From: Epiperipatus broadwayi
Taxonomy: Eukaryota; Onychophora; Udeonychophora; Euonychophora; Peripatidae
Direction: 5' to 3'
Length of the DNA: 64,000 bases
Assembly: GCA_028023455.1 (NCBI GenBank)
Contig: JAQFVV010006542.1
Coordinates: forward strand, 583,271 to 647,270
In this document: piece after piece, positions 10,553 through 24,620 of the stretch
How the letters are laid out: each line of letters begins with the position of its first letter
Numbering within the stretch: the stretch's first letter is position 1
Notes under the pieces: model-generated
Databases searched by the model: none
Told to the model about the DNA's origin: nothing
What the model saw: the letters and a program-made list of their open reading frames with translations, nothing else
Translations under genes and position numbers: made by a program

Positions 10553-11230
10553 CAGTTTACAAACATCGCGCTATATAAAAATGATTTATTTATATGAACT
10601 ACTATAAAGTACAAAAAATACTCTGTTTTGATTATATTTTTTTATGATCTTTATCAAAAAACAACTAAAAAAATACATAAAAAAGCAATAAATATAAATA
10701 CAAATATTCCACAATAATTCAACGCATATAACAAATACAAATAACACTTACTTTAAAACTCTTCTAACAAACAATCTTAAATTTCATTACATTTGTTTCT
10801 TAAATACCTTTTTTGAAATAATCCTCTATAATTATTTAATTAAATCAATCTATTATTTTTTTTTCAATTAACAACCTATTCATTACAGTTTTCTTTTCAT
10901 TAAATTGGTTATGCTACATTTATGTATTGTAAGCATGATTAAGATAAAAGAACATTATAGCTTGGCTGACAACAATGATATTTTGTAAATAAACTGTTTG
11001 TTTATTTGTTTAAAAATATATGTGTGTATTATCTGCATATTTATTCCATGACCATTCTATTGGAAGATAATGGTTGTGTAGTAGTGATCATTATCACATT
11101 AAATAAAAATATTGTGAATTCTAATAACTCTTTAATCCACTATTTTGCATATATTTAAATATTCTTCGCTTTTTTATATTATATCTTCAATACTTTCTCT
11201 TCCTCTTTCCTTTTTTATTTTTGCTTTTTA

Positions 11231-11358
11231 TATATAACATATAATAACAACATTTCCCTCTTCTTACACTTTAAAACAGTCGAAACTGTAAATAATAAAT
11301 AAATATATTTTGCTTTAAAGTATAAGAAGAGTGAAATGTTGTTATTATATGCTATATA
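11231..11358. repeat. imperfect 45-bp inverted repeat (MITE-like)
   Basis: The arms 11231-11275 and 11314-11358 pair with a few mismatches across a 38-base spacer. They centre on 'ataataacaacatttc' and its complement. No coding content. Confidence 0.8.
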
Positions 11359-12067
11359 TTATATCTTTTTCAGATGATATTTTTGCTACGATTATGAGAA
11401 GATAAACTCAAATGTGCTCAGCCACTTAATATTACATTTACCATTAACTGTGTTCCAGTGCAATTAGGCATATTACTAAAATAAATAAATAATGAATATG
11501 TGCTCATATATTTCCTGATGTTTATTATCATATAGCAACAAATCAATTAAAATAAAATAAACGTATATAAGCTGACCATTATAACATATATATGTTTGAA
11601 GTTTTAGTGAGTAAATATTTTTGTTAGGTTATCTACTGATACTGTGGATCACAATGTTAGATCAGATCCTAGTTTAATAAATAAAACTGAAATTATATTT
11701 TAAAAGTTTTAAAAATATTAATTGATAAATTAAATATGTTAAAAATAATCTTAAGAAAACAAATATAAATAAAAAAGGTTAAATTATAAATTATTTTTTT
11801 AATAAAAATGTCAATAATTAAAAAAATACTATACAGTTTTCAGATTATGAATAAAACAAACAAATTTTAAATTAATAATAATCTGAAAATTAATAAAAAG
11901 AGAAAAAATGATAATTATAAACATTGTTGAAAAAAGTTAATAACGAATTGAAAAAAGAAATAAAATTTATGAAATTCTGTTTGAAAATATAAATAAAAAT
12001 ATTTATCAATAAAGCAAGTCATATATAATGTGATATTGCTTTTATAAGCTTGTATTTACAAAAATGT

Positions 12068-12185
12068 AATACAGAGAGCATACTAATAGCTCAAACAAGT
12101 TCTTAATGATAAGTGCTGTAAGAGAAAATATTTAAAATCTCTATCCGAAATAGCTTGTTTGAGCTATTGGTATGCTATCTGTATT
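12068..12185. repeat. inverted repeat, 34-bp arms (MITE-like)
   Basis: The arms 12068-12101 and 12152-12185 pair with few mismatches. They contain 'tagctcaaacaagt' and its complement, about 50 bases apart. The size and structure match a miniature inverted-repeat element. Confidence 0.82.
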
Positions 12186-12413
12186 AAATAAGAATATATA
12201 TATGTTTTCAGTCAGTATTGTCTAAATACTCACATTTTGCATATGATGTTGGTAATTATATAGTATTTATCTAAGTTGGGTATGCTATATTTATGTGTCA
12301 TAATAGTCACAGTAAAAATGTAGTATGTATGATGATGGGAGCCAACATATTCACATATTTATGTATAAAAATATAAAGCAAATAATTATAAAAAGCTTTT
12401 ATTTAGTAGTAAA

Positions 12414-12667
12414 GGCAAAACTCTCCATACAGTAGCACCATTCAGTGCAAGCCAGAGTAATCAATGGATGCAGGAAGGTTTGTCCATAAAATCTTTATCT
12501 AGTGCCTATTCATCCAAGACTAGTTTCTTGCTTGTGGCTTTTTTTAATGAGGAGTTTTGGATGTGAGACTGCTGCACCTAGATCTTAGGATTTATGCACA
12601 AACCTTTCTGAATCCATTGATTACTCTAGCTTGCACTGAGTTGTGTGACTATATGGAGAGTTTTGCC
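12414..12667. mobile_element. MITE-like family 1, short copy
   Basis: A 254-bp unit with terminal inverted repeats of about 80 bp. The left end 'ggcaaaactctccata' is mirrored by 'tatggagagttttgcc' at the right end, and internal 'cagagtaatcaatggatgca' is mirrored by 'gaatccattgattactct'. The centre has 'tctagtgcctattcatcc' and 'tgcacctagatcttagg', shared with the copies at 15142, 23790, 24241, 58870, 60302 and 61019. There is no ORF, so movement would depend on another element's transposase. Confidence 0.85.
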
Positions 12668-14775
12668 TCTGTATATTTATATATTTCCTAATTATTTAAG
12701 TAAATCTTTCATTTCTGTCATTATTTGTATAGATTGTACAGTATTCAATCAATGTGCATTACTTTTTTATATAGATAAATTTATATAAGTTATATAATGT
12801 TAAATTCTACTTCTGAAGAAGATAAGCATAATGACTATGAGTGGTTCTAAACTTATTGATGAGACATCTATCACTTATGATAATTGATTGAAGAGTTTTT
12901 TGATTGCACATCAAAAAATAAGAAGTTGATTTGAAACAAGATTTAATTGATAAAACTATATTGTCACATAATAGAAAATCTGAGTGAAGTAATAGCTTTT
13001 ATATCTGTGCTGTGATTATGTGAGGCAATTTGTTTTCTAATATTTGGCAAAGAAATATCCAAAAAAAAAAAAGGAGAAACTATTACTAGAAAAGAGATTT
13101 GTGTATTCTGATAATATATGTCGCTGTTATCTTTAATACTGTATATTCAAGTTTAATTATTTATTTATTTTCGAAAAGTTGCAAAGTATTCAGCTTTGAA
13201 AGACCCTATTACTGGGCAAGTTATTCTTAATGTAGTGATAGCAACTCCAAGTAATTTCCCTCACATTCTAGGAAAATTATTTCTTAAAATTACTTTAGAT
13301 CTAATAATGCTTAGTAGATCATGGAAATAGAGTAATGTTTCAGTCATTTTTTAGAAAGTTACATTTAGTTTACAAGATGTTTTCTACGAAATTAAAAGAA
13401 AGGGAATTGTATATTAATTTCTTGCTTCTTTTTTTTAATTTTATGTTTCAAAGGTTTTTATTGATAAAAGATGTTACATAAGTTTTTTTTTTCTCTGCTT
13501 ATATACGATAGCAACCGGGATTGTAGAAATAAATACATTTAAGGTTATATAGAGCTACACTTAATCATATAATTTACATTAATAAGAAAGACAAAGTAAT
13601 ACTTATTAGTATTTTTTAAAATAAGAGATCTCGCCTAGTGTCTCAGATACATATTATTTGTATTTTATATATAAAAAAATATATTTATTTGTTATTAATG
13701 TTTTTGGCGTATTAGATATATATATATGATCTAACTCTCATTTAAATTTATATCTACAAAATCGTCACTAACTTTACTCTCACATAAAACTCAATAATAA
13801 AATAATACACAAACTATGAACTGAAAGTATTACACATTTTTACTATTTTTAACATTTATCTATTAATCTAAAGAGTTTTATTAATTTCTGAAATTATAAA
13901 TAGAGTAAATACTATATTCTTTTCACTAAAATTCCAGTCTTCTTTGCGCATTAAAGCAGCATTTATTATTAATTTTTTAATTGTTATAGTACTTTTTTTA
14001 AAAAAATAAATTATTATATTTATTTAATAAACAAGATTATTTGCATTTATAGCCGCATTGTTATTATTATGTGAAGATACTTAGTACTTTAATTTTTTTT
14101 AATGAATATAGTTTAATTACCTGAATAATGGCGCAAATATTTTTAAGCAATTATCTTTTATTCATTTTGAAGAATAAGGATGCTAATTAAAATTATTATT
14201 TATCAAAGTAAATAAAATAATAATAATAATTATCAACAATTCAAACTCTTGATTATATAATAATTTTGTTTAAAATATTAAATTATTTTAATATTAGTAT
14301 TGTTCAGAAGGAAAGATGAGAAACAAAATATTTTCAAAGTTATCAAAGTATTTGCCCACTTTAAATGAAAATAACTTTTAATGTTATTGCTTTTCAATTC
14401 TAAAACTTTTAATATACGGTTTCTCTACAATCATTACTTATTCTTAAAAGAAAAACATTCTACTGCCAACTAAATTAAACAAACTTCTTACTTAGAATGT
14501 GAGTCGCTTAAAGGTAACATCACAAAACATCCTTTACTCTGCGGTCACTTGCGACGAAAGAATTCGTATTTTCTAACTTTCAAAGGATACTAGTCTTTTG
14601 TAAATTTAACTTTAATTTACAAAACCTCCCACTTGTGTTAGTAAGATTAAAACGCTTAACTTTATAATGCTTTGAAGAAGTCCAACAAATTGTACTAATG
14701 CCTAACTTCTTTCTATTTTTTTTTTTCTATTAATGTCACACACACATATATATACGCTATTTACTGTAATTTTTT
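12668..14775. other. AT-rich DNA, no gene recognised
   Basis: No supported gene or RNA. A less AT-rich island lies around 14480-14620 but has no long open frame. Confidence 0.5.
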
Positions 14776-14779
14776 GTCA

Positions 14780-14870
14780 CACTAGTAGTACATTCACCTT
14801 CATGTCCATGATTTGATGTTTGAACCTAAGGTAGGTAAATCATTAAAAATATATTTTAATCAGGCTTGGT
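14780..14870 (+). mobile_element. tRNA-like SINE remnant
   Basis: The stretch 'agtacattcacct…gatttgatgtttgaacctaa' resembles the D-to-anticodon and B-box parts of a tRNA head. It also resembles the segment at about 30075-30140. It is degenerate and probably an old SINE. Confidence 0.45.
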
Positions 14871-15049
14871 ATTTTCTTTCAGGTAATTGGCTACTGCTTA
14901 AATTCATTATCCTAATAATAATTCCCAATAAAAAATAAACATGATCAATAAGCAATAATGATATAACAAATTAGTTGTTGACATTCACTTACTATAACAT
15001 TGACATTAATAGATAACTAAAAATAACATCAACAATGAGCTGTAATTAT

Positions 15050-15135
15050 TACAACAGAGACAAAGCTCTGCCTTACAAGTAGTTGTCCCGGGTTAGTGGG
15101 TTCACTTTCCGGACGATGCCATGACACATGAGAAC
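15050..15135 (+). mobile_element. tRNA-like SINE fragment, family 2
   Basis: 'tgccttacaagtagttg' followed by 'gtgggttcactttccggacg' and 'atgccatgacaca' matches the segment at 21355-21430. The gggttcactttcc part is B-box-like. The two copies share layout and wording, so they are one SINE family. It abuts a MITE-like family 1 fragment. Confidence 0.6.
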
Positions 15136-15141
15136 AAAAAA

Positions 15142-15310
15142 AAACTGTCCATAAAATAAGGCCATTCAATGCAAGCCTGAGTAATCAATGGATGCAAGGA
15201 GGTTTGTGCATAAAATTTCTGCCTAGTGCCTACTCATCCAATATTCTCTGAGTAGTTTCTAAACAAATATAAGCATAGAAAATGATGATCATGTCATGTT
15301 TATTAACTGT
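15142..15310 (+). mobile_element. MITE-like family 1, partial copy
   Basis: It contains 'gagtaatcaatggatgca', 'tagtgcctactcatccaata' and, near the end, 'gatgatcatgtcatgtttat', in the family order. The centre and one terminus are missing. Confidence 0.75.
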
Positions 15311-16700
15311 CATTATTAATGTATGATTGATATTTTCAACCAATAATACGGTCTATGTTGGTTAACAAAGAGGAAGAATAAAAAAAATTGAAAGTTCAAA
15401 GTTTCTGTTTCATTGTCCACTATGTAAATTCTGGTGTTTGAATATCACATGATTGTTATTTGTTTATTTCAACATCAACTAATATTTTTATAACTATATA
15501 TAAGATTATTTCCATATACAAAAAAGGTTAAATGTTTTTTTTAGAAAAAATAAATCTGAATTTAAACTCAGTTGAATACATTTGAAAAATTTAATAGAGT
15601 TTGCATTTTTTCAAAATCTTAAAAGATGGAATCAGTCCAACATATAATTACATCAACATCACATAATCACAAATTTTAATCAGAACTAATATTTTTGTCT
15701 CATCGTATGTGGTTTTAGATACATGTGAAATTTAATGAAATGGTAGTTAGCCAAACTTGAGAGCTAATCTTGAAGTACAGTTTATCACTTGGGTACTTTA
15801 TTGCCTGAATGGTAGATGATTTTCAGAGCAATAATCATTCAATTATTTTATTAGTTGTAATCCAATATATATGAAATTAAAATAGAAGTAACAATAACTT
15901 CACGTGAGCTATGTATGTATAATGTAATAATTTGCTAACAGTAAAAAAAAAAAAAAGAATTGAATAACTCAACTATTCTTTTAGTTTTGAAATATTATTT
16001 TAGTAATTACAAATATTAATAATCATAGCTTAGTTTATCGAAAATTAATCTATGATTATTTTTATTTACAAATTTTAAAGGAACATTTTATTTAATATTT
16101 AGGGTTTGCCTCATGATTTCAAAATAGTTTAGATCATAATTACAGAAAGCTCATATAAAGAGTTCTTACTCTCTATCGTAATGTGTCAGTAAATGCTCAT
16201 TTAAAAAGCTATCTAAGCTAAAAGACTAGATGAATCATTCCATTCTTTTCATTTATTGATGGTTAATTATTAGTTTATACATAACTTACAGAGGCTTACA
16301 ATTATTCTCCTTTCAATTTTATATATGTTAAGTATGATTATTTATATTTGCCAGTTCAATGTAGATATATTAAAAGTCTTTAAACAAAGTATCAATTTTA
16401 TGGTTTGGCGGATATAATAAATTGATTTGAAAAATATAAAAAAAGTAAGCAGAGGTAAGTCAGTTATACAAAACGATATTTATACTATGCTAATCAAACC
16501 AATGGATTTTTTTACTTTTTTAAATAAAAAATTGATTCTGAATCCAACACTTTAGCCATCGTATAATTGTTTATTACTTAGAAATACTTATATAAAAATA
16601 GACTATTAGATAGTTATTGATAAGTAAAATTATTAAACATCATCCAAAAAACAAAGAGTAAAAATTAAAATAATACAATTACTGGAAGATATATATATAT
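15311..16700. other. AT-rich DNA, no gene recognised
   Basis: No supported feature. Confidence 0.5.
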
Positions 16701-16799
16701 GATTTCATATTATTATTATTTTCGGGATATTCCGAATGGTAAAGCTATTTACCTATTTTACCACACGGAATATCCCGAAAATAATAATAATATGAAATC
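16701..16799. repeat. perfect 34-bp inverted repeat (hairpin)
   Basis: The arms 16701-16734 and 16766-16799 are exact complements, ending in 'ttcgggatattccg' at the loop side. The 31-base loop itself contains tggtaaa and ttttacca, so a longer stem could form. Such a perfect hairpin in decaying DNA suggests a recent MITE or an active correction process. Confidence 0.9.
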
Positions 16800-16829
16800 A
16801 TCATTTATCCGTGAAAATATTAGAATTAA

Positions 16830-16870
16830 CACACACACACTCACACACACACATATATATATATATATGT
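16830..16870. repeat. (CA)n/(TA)n microsatellite
   Basis: Alternating ca and ta dinucleotides, next to the hairpin at 16701-16799. Confidence 0.85.
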
Positions 16871-16887
16871 ATGAATACAATATATAA

Positions 16888-19800
16888 ATTTTTAGCCAAG
16901 ATTACTAAAAGTTATAATCTTTCTCACTCACTGTATGATAAATATTTAATACATAAATCTCCCAATAATATCTAATGGTTTTAGCAAACAAAAGTGATTA
17001 CCTTTACTTTTATCTAAATTTGTATACAAAAATAACTTTAGATAATGACAGCTGTGACAATGAAATTATATTAATTACAAATACAAACAACATTAAAAAC
17101 AGTTTATTTAATATTTTCCAAAACAGAATCATTAAATATTTATTTTTAATAACCTTGAAAAAGACTGAAATCAATGTTAATAATGTCAATGGTTAAATCA
17201 TTTAAGCAAACAAAGTGAACCCTTTAATTGCACAGTAACAATAATAATTACACAGTCATTACTTCCTAAATTCACTTTCATTTAAAATCATTAGTTACAG
17301 ACAAAAGAAAATTTATTTTTGTTAAAACAATGTGGGTATTGTCACTGTATACAATAAGTAAAATAGAATAAGTTTTTAATTCATTGCATCTCATTGCATT
17401 AATTTATAATATTTTCATAGTAATACTGACTGCTTTTTTCAAGGTTATTAATAATGAATGCTTAATGACTTTGCCTGAAAATTTTAAGCAAATCAAATTC
17501 AGTTAAGTATTATTTATAACTACAGTGAATATACTTTCATTCTTGCAATTATTATAGAATGAATTCATTTCAGTATAAGATTTTTCAGTGCAGATGAAAG
17601 AAACTTCTTTTGTTTATTAATTCATTCACTGTCAATTCTTCTCACTGTTTAATTAAAAATTGTGTGGCAGCTTCACACATGACATATTTGCAACATTTTA
17701 TTTTTACATTTAAATCTTAATTGTATATCAGATTTTTATAATCTTTACATCATTTATTGCAAATATAAGTTTACACATAAAAGACTTTCTAAAAATTAAT
17801 ATTTGAATTTTTCAAAATAGAAAAATAAAGTACTAACTGAATATCAATGTAGTAACAATGTGTCTTTTTGTACTAGATGACAACCTTGCCTATTCATAAA
17901 TTTATTCAATAAAATATTTCTTATTTCAGTTCCATTTTTAATCTGGGAAAAAATTGTTAGGCATCATGAAATAATAAAAATATATTTTAAAATTCAAACT
18001 TATATTTATGATTATAAACATTTTTTTCACCAGTGTTTATAAAAGTAATACTTTTCAGCAAATAATAACAACTTCATTTTTATTATAACTATAGTTTTTA
18101 CAACTTTTCTTTTTAAAAGGAACTTTCAAATATATTTATAATTACATATTTTTTGGCTTAAAATAAATAGTTTACAAATATTTTGCAAAAATAAGCTTAA
18201 ATATGTAATAAATTTCTGAAAATTACAATTTTTCTTTCTGAAATACTAAAAGAAAAAAACATGCTCAGTAATAGCTTGAGGCTACTAATCAGTTGTTCTG
18301 TCAATTTCTTTGCATTTTGATAAACCAATCAGGGTATTGTTGGCTGCTTTTTAAATTGACATTTGCATGATATCTGTATAAGGCTTACATAATACTGACA
18401 CCTTCAGATTTTTTTAAATTAATAAATTAAGCACTAGTTTCTATTGCAAAATAAATGTGTATTAGCAATGTTATAGATAACCACAAAATCATTAAAAAAA
18501 TCTAAAGCAACAGCAGAACCCATCATACTGTCCAAAATGGACCAAAATTAGTGATAATTTTATGACAGGCAAAAATAGAGTTAAAACAATTTGGACAATA
18601 ACATTATAAGATTTAATATGTTATTTATAATACAATAAGTCAAGAAGATTATCCTTCTTACTTTATTACATAATACTTTACGATACAAATTTATAATATC
18701 TAGATTATTTATTTAGTTTAAAAGACTATTGTTTACATATGCAGATCATAATTAACATCTATTTAAAATGTTGTGGTTAGATTAAATATAAGTTCTTATT
18801 TTTTGTTATAATAGCCAGTGCATAGAAAATGATCTAATATAGATTAATGGGAACTTTTATTATCTAGTCAATAATAAGAATGATATCTTTAATGATTAAT
18901 ATAAACAATCAGTTCAGTTATCTATATATCTCATATCTGAAAAAAAATCCTAACATGCTCTTTATCTAAAAAAATTCAATATTTACCTAGTTTGCAATTA
19001 AATTTATGATGGTGGCATACCATCTAAATTATAATATATGCAACATATGATCTGAATTAGACTACTCTATAGTATTAACTGCTGACATTTTAAAAATTTC
19101 ATTAAAATTGTACATAAGTAAATTGGTTTACAATTTAAATATATATTGATTATAATATAAGAAAAAAAAGTAAAAACAGACAATTCCTTTTGGTGTATAT
19201 TAATAAGCTTTTTTTCATAAACTTTTATTTCTTGATAATTGTTTTAAATTTTTTATTATCATTTAAAAAAAACACAAAGTTTTATGTTGCATGAGAGATT
19301 TGACAAGATTTTGATCATAGACAAAGTGCACAAATGCATTAATCATTAGTCCAAAAACTCATTTATTAGTCAGTAGACATATTTACATTCACTGAAATTT
19401 ATCCATATCAATTTACCATATATATGTTTTTTATTATTCTGTAAGATGCTAAGAATATTTTTATGTGAAATAAATTAAAATGATAAAACAGAAATTGTAA
19501 TAAAATTTTTATAATGTACTGACTAAACTTTTATGGTAAATATTCGTACTTTCAATATATATTTTATAAAATGATCATAAATAATGTCTTGCTGAAATAA
19601 ATTTTGAATAATTGAACATTACATTGTTTTAAGGAAGAAGTATTTTTCGTGTATATTTTTATTCTTAACAGTTATAAATAATATATATATCATCATCTGT
19701 GAATAAAAATAAAGCTTTTTATAATTTGTTTTTCATTTTTGAGTGAATTTATCTATCTGTTTATTAACTTTTTTCTTTAATTTATTAACTAATTAATTTA

Positions 19801-21335
19801 TGTTTATTATAAACTGTTTATCTTGAAACATTATTAATTTTAAATAAATGATAATGAAAAACTTGATCATAATCCAAAGATTAGTTAGTAATAAATTAAA
19901 TTATTTTGCATGCATGAATTTAATGAAAATAATAAACACACACATTTTTAAGAGCTCATTATATTAAATATCTATTTTATTTTCCTGTATAAAATTATTT
20001 AATTTATTAAAAATATTTTTTGCTTATTCCCAGTAATTCTAAATCTTAATTTGAGATGTGTGTATTCAACTACATAATTTATATTAAAAATACTCAATTA
20101 CTATAATATAATCTACTTAGTCTAAAATCCCTACAATATCTACATAAAAACATAATAAAAGAAATGACTATATAGGGTAGAAACAGAATTAAAAAATGTC
20201 ATTTACTGCTTGAACTAGCTGCTGTAAACTTTGGACATTTTTTTTCTTTATACAAAGTATTCTGAGTGGCAAACATCAAAAAATGTCTGGTTAAAATGTT
20301 AACAAATGAAAAAGGGTCTAACTTCCTGACCTGTTCTGAAGCTATGCCTATATATTTGTTGAGACCCCATTTCTACTCAGTAAAATTAAAATGTCAATTT
20401 GATAACAATCCCATAGATAAAATTTATTCAAGGAATTAAAATTAAAGAAGATTGCTCTATGTAAATTATATAGCTACGTTCGAGTTAACTCGAGATTCCA
20501 CTTTTAATAGTCTATTTTCCTTATTTTTAACATTAAAATTACGATTTTGCGCTTTTTTTAAGGTTAAAAAAAGTTCTGTAAGATGCTGCCCTCTCTTGAA
20601 TTATTTTACAAGTAAAAAATCAATAAAACTGTTATTAAATATCTAAAAAAAGACACAGCACTGCCCATTCTAGAATCTTATTGCCTGCTACATTTTGACA
20701 ACAAAGAAAATGGCTGTCAATAACTGAAGAGTTACGATTTCTTTTTGTTCATTTTGAAAATGATAAACGAATGTTTTAGACCATTTTAAAAGTATTTTTT
20801 GACAAATTATAAATTATTTTGATAAAATATGCTAAAAATAAAATTATTTTAGAAAAATAGTTAAGAGTTTAGCAAAAATTATTTATTTTTCAGCACCGTA
20901 AAATTGACAAAAAAAATCACTGACATCACAAAATGTCAGCAACACTTTTTAATTGGTGAGTAGCATTCATTTTAAGATTTGCCATTATCAAATATTTTTA
21001 TAATTATAAATAATTTATCTTTGAAAAAACTTTTGTTCACTTTCCTAACTTGACAAACTATTAATATACTTTTTACAAATGAAACTAAAGTGAATATAAT
21101 ATTAAAATATGAATATATTTTGACACTTGAGTTTGTGAGTTGACTAATTAGAAGTTTAGAGTTTTACCTCACTCAGCCAATAAAATTAATCACCAGTGAA
21201 GCAGTTAAAGCACTGCTGCTATAGAAAAAAAATTCCTAAAATTGTTTATCTTTCTGAAAATCAATCAATTATGAATTTTTTAAAAGTATTACATCAACTT
21301 GCTAAAAGCATATAAACAATCAAATTTAGTCAAGC
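16888..21335. other. AT-rich DNA, no gene recognised
   Basis: About 4.4 kb with no open frame I would defend. The frames at 16975-17196 and 20452-20646 are of chance length and composition. Slightly more complex patches near 18250-18560 and 20190-20350 carry no recognisable domain. Confidence 0.5.
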
Positions 21336-21344
21336 ATTGTTAGT

Positions 21345-21430
21345 TGAGAGGTCAACACAGCTGCCTTGCAAGTAGTTGGTTGCAGACGGTTCTTGTGGGT
21401 TTGTCTCCTGGCCGATGTTATGACATATAT
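21345..21430 (+). mobile_element. tRNA-like SINE fragment, family 2
   Basis: 'gccttgcaagtagttgg', 'gtgggtttgtctcctggccg' and 'atgttatgacata' line up with the copy at 15050. An upstream 'ttagttgagaggtcaaca' occupies the A-box position. Confidence 0.6.
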
Positions 21431-23790
21431 AGAACAATCATATTTAGTTAAGAATAAATCACAATTTAACATGAATTTCAATACTCCCAAAGATCTTGAA
21501 GCAAAAAACCTTTATGCGAACTTTTAAAGGTAAAAAATTACAAATTGTTAATAATAATAAAGAACTTAATTTTTTAAATGGTATTATTATGCATATATAT
21601 ATATTTTTAGAGTTTCTAAACAACTGTTATCAAATCAGGTAATCCAGAGCTTGTATGAGAGAGTGATAGAGAGCCAGTTTATATATTTGTATGCATAATA
21701 TTTACAGGAAACAAACCAAATGATTAACAACAATAGAATTTTATTTGCATAAAGAGGTAACTTATAATATCCTTTTGTTTTTCTCCCCTTAGCATCCATT
21801 TGGATTTATGAAAAGTTCTATATTTGATATTTATTTTAAACTGTTTGTAAATAAACTTCATGAATCAATATTTTATATCAATCAAAGTTGTTCAAATCTA
21901 ATTTACTTATTACTATTTTTTTTTAATTCTACTAACTCATTTCAGATAAACCTTAATCATATATTCAACTTAATTCATTGTTTTATTTACCTGAGATATA
22001 GATTGTTTTTTTATTTGAATATATTGGAAATCAATAAAATTTGCCCTTTGATTTTTATATATTATCGCAGAACCTTGTTTTGCATTTTTAGTTTATATTG
22101 TAACCTGCTAGTAGGAGAATGACCCATGAAAGATATGCCAAGTCCCTACATTAGGATATACTATGACTTTATCTAGGTACCATTTAATACTCTTATCATT
22201 TTCTCAATTATATTTAGTCAATATTAGCAATTGGAAGAATCAACTATCATAATAGCAAGATTACATATCCTTTAACGTTAAATAAACACTAAAGTATTTA
22301 TCCAATGGCATAAGATTAACTAGACAGTCCTCCTTATTCAGTATCCAACTAGTCTCATTACTAGCAAAAATGCTTAAATAAATAGAATAAAACATCTATA
22401 ATTGTGAAGTTTAAATTAATCTACTCATTAAGTTGTATTATTATTTTATTATATGGTAATCATTTATTATTATTACTTTTATAACACTATCATTAAGAAT
22501 AACCATAATAATATTATTCTAAGGAGATCTCAGGATTATCGCTGATTTTAATTAACTATTTATGCCACCTATAGATAGTGTGACATTTTAAAAATGATTC
22601 ATAACATTTTTCTATAATTACAACTATATCACTATTTTATTTTATAGTCTCTATTATTGAATAATAAATCACTACTTTTTATTTAAACTATAATCATCAC
22701 ATTGAACTTTAAATAAAAACTAATTCCTAATATGATTTCTTAACAATAAAAATACTTTGCTATATTTGCAATGTATTTTAGCAATGAATGATGTGATCAA
22801 AGCAGTTTGCAATAATTTAATATTAAATTTAATAAATATTTACCTACAATATATTATATTGGATCATTTTTTTTTCCAAATTTCAAATCATATTTTTGAT
22901 TAATATGCATATGACAATCAATATTTTCTGATGATGGTGTAGTGATGATGATTCCCCACAAAGGAAATGCACTGTGAGAACTTTAAAACATTTATTTTAA
23001 TAACATCTTATATACAAAGTTCAACAATGCAATAGAATTAATAGATAAATGAACATAAAACAATGAAAAATTTATACAATGTAATATAATAAGATACTCA
23101 AGTGAATTAAACATTTATAGTCACCTTATTTGCAATGAGCTATTCAAAATAAAATTTCTTGATAATACAGTCAAACATTATACAATATTGAATTTTGTTA
23201 CTTGTACTATCAAATAATGTGTATCTTAAACATTCTATCTCTTAATAACCACTCTCTTTTTCATAGATTGTAATGAAAACAAAAAAATTATAAAAAAAAA
23301 AAACGTGGATTGATATTTTATTCTTAAATAAAATAATTTTATTATTATATTATGACCAATTATATTTTATCTGTGCTTATTTTATGATATTAGTCATTTG
23401 ATTTCTCCCTTTACCTTACTGAATTTTCTTATGGATTTATCACTCAATGATATCATAAAACTACAATAAATATCTGTTTCCTTTATCATATCCAATCTGA
23501 ATATTTATCTCTTCCTCCCCTAATCTACATTTACCATTCAAAATATTTGCTGAATGTATATAAGCTACTCTCTAGTGTTGACTGCATTGAATAAAAAATA
23601 TTTATCCCAATCTTATCTAATAATTTAAGTCATACTTTACTATTTCAAATTTCTATTTATCTTATGCCTGTATTATAAATACTGCCACAAAGTCTTATAA
23701 ATTAAAATTCTCTAACTATATTATAATGCTATTACAAGATTAATAATTCACCATCAGATCAAATTTTAAATATCACTTTTTGTTATTTAA
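21431..23790. other. AT-rich DNA, no gene recognised
   Basis: No supported gene. A 104-codon frame at 21808-22122 encodes mostly L, F, I, Y and N, and is what T-rich DNA yields by chance. Confidence 0.5.
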
Positions 23791-23792
23791 AC

Positions 23793-24240
23793 AGGCAAAA
23801 CTCTCTAAACATATTGCCACTCAGTGCAAGCCACAGTAATAAATGGATGCCAGAAGACATGCATAAAATCCCCATCTATTGCCTACTCATCCAATATCCC
23901 CAGACTAATTCCTGGCTTGTGGCCTTCATCAGTAAGGAACTTTGGATCTAAGAGCACTGCACCTAGATCCTAGGATCTAATAACACTCCAGAAGCCACCA
24001 TTTATCTCTCCTTAACTACAAAACCATGAGTCTTAAATTGAAAACACTATAATATTTTCAATTTAAATTCATTACTTTATATAGTCATATAGGTCTGAAC
24101 TCAGTTCAGTATTTATACATTTTGGTGACTTTGGTTCTTTAATAACAATAGCCACCACTATCCTATTAGGCAGGATTGGTTTTAAACCAGTAAACATCAC
24201 ATGATCACCATTTCTTATGCTTGCTTATAATTGTTATTAA
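23793..24240 (+). mobile_element. MITE-like family 1, long copy
   Basis: About 450 bp. The family head ('caggcaaaactctc', 'cagtgcaagcca', 'cctactcatccaatatcccc', 'ttcatcagtaaggaac', 'actgcacctagatcctagga') is followed by an extra segment found in the long form. That segment has 'ctgaactcagttcagtattt', 'ctatcctattaggcagga' and 'aaacatcacatgatcacc'. It has no ORF. Confidence 0.82.
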
Positions 24241-24620
24241 AACAGGCAAAACTCTTTATATGTATTGCCACTCAGTGCAAGCCAGAGTAATCTCCATCTA
24301 GTGCCTACTCATCAAATATCTCCAGACTCAGTGCAAGCCAGAGTAATCAATAGATGCTAGATGACTTGTGCATAAAATCCCCATCTAGTGCATACTCATC
24401 CAATATCCCCAGACTAGTTTCTGGGAATCTTGGATGAGTAGGCACTAGTCTGGGATATTGGATGAGTAGGCACTAAATGGGGATTTTATGCACAAGCCTT
24501 CAGGCATCCATTGATTACTCTAGCTTTCACTGTGTGGCAATATGTATAAAGAGTTTGGCCTATTTAAATAAGTTATAAGCAAGCATAAAAATGGTGATCA
24601 TGTGATGTTTATTTGCTATT
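24241..24620. mobile_element. MITE-like family 1, rearranged copy
   Basis: It begins directly where the previous copy ends. The segment 'tagtgcctactcatc' occurs twice in direct order, then twice inverted ('gatgagtaggcacta') around a centre near 24425. The right end mirrors the head ('attgattactctagc', 'catgtgatgtttatt'). It looks like copies inserted into or recombined with each other. Confidence 0.8.

Noticed and set aside
21808-22122. 104-codon open frame
   Set aside because: Hydrophobic, low-complexity product expected in T-rich DNA. No motif, start context or neighbour supports it.
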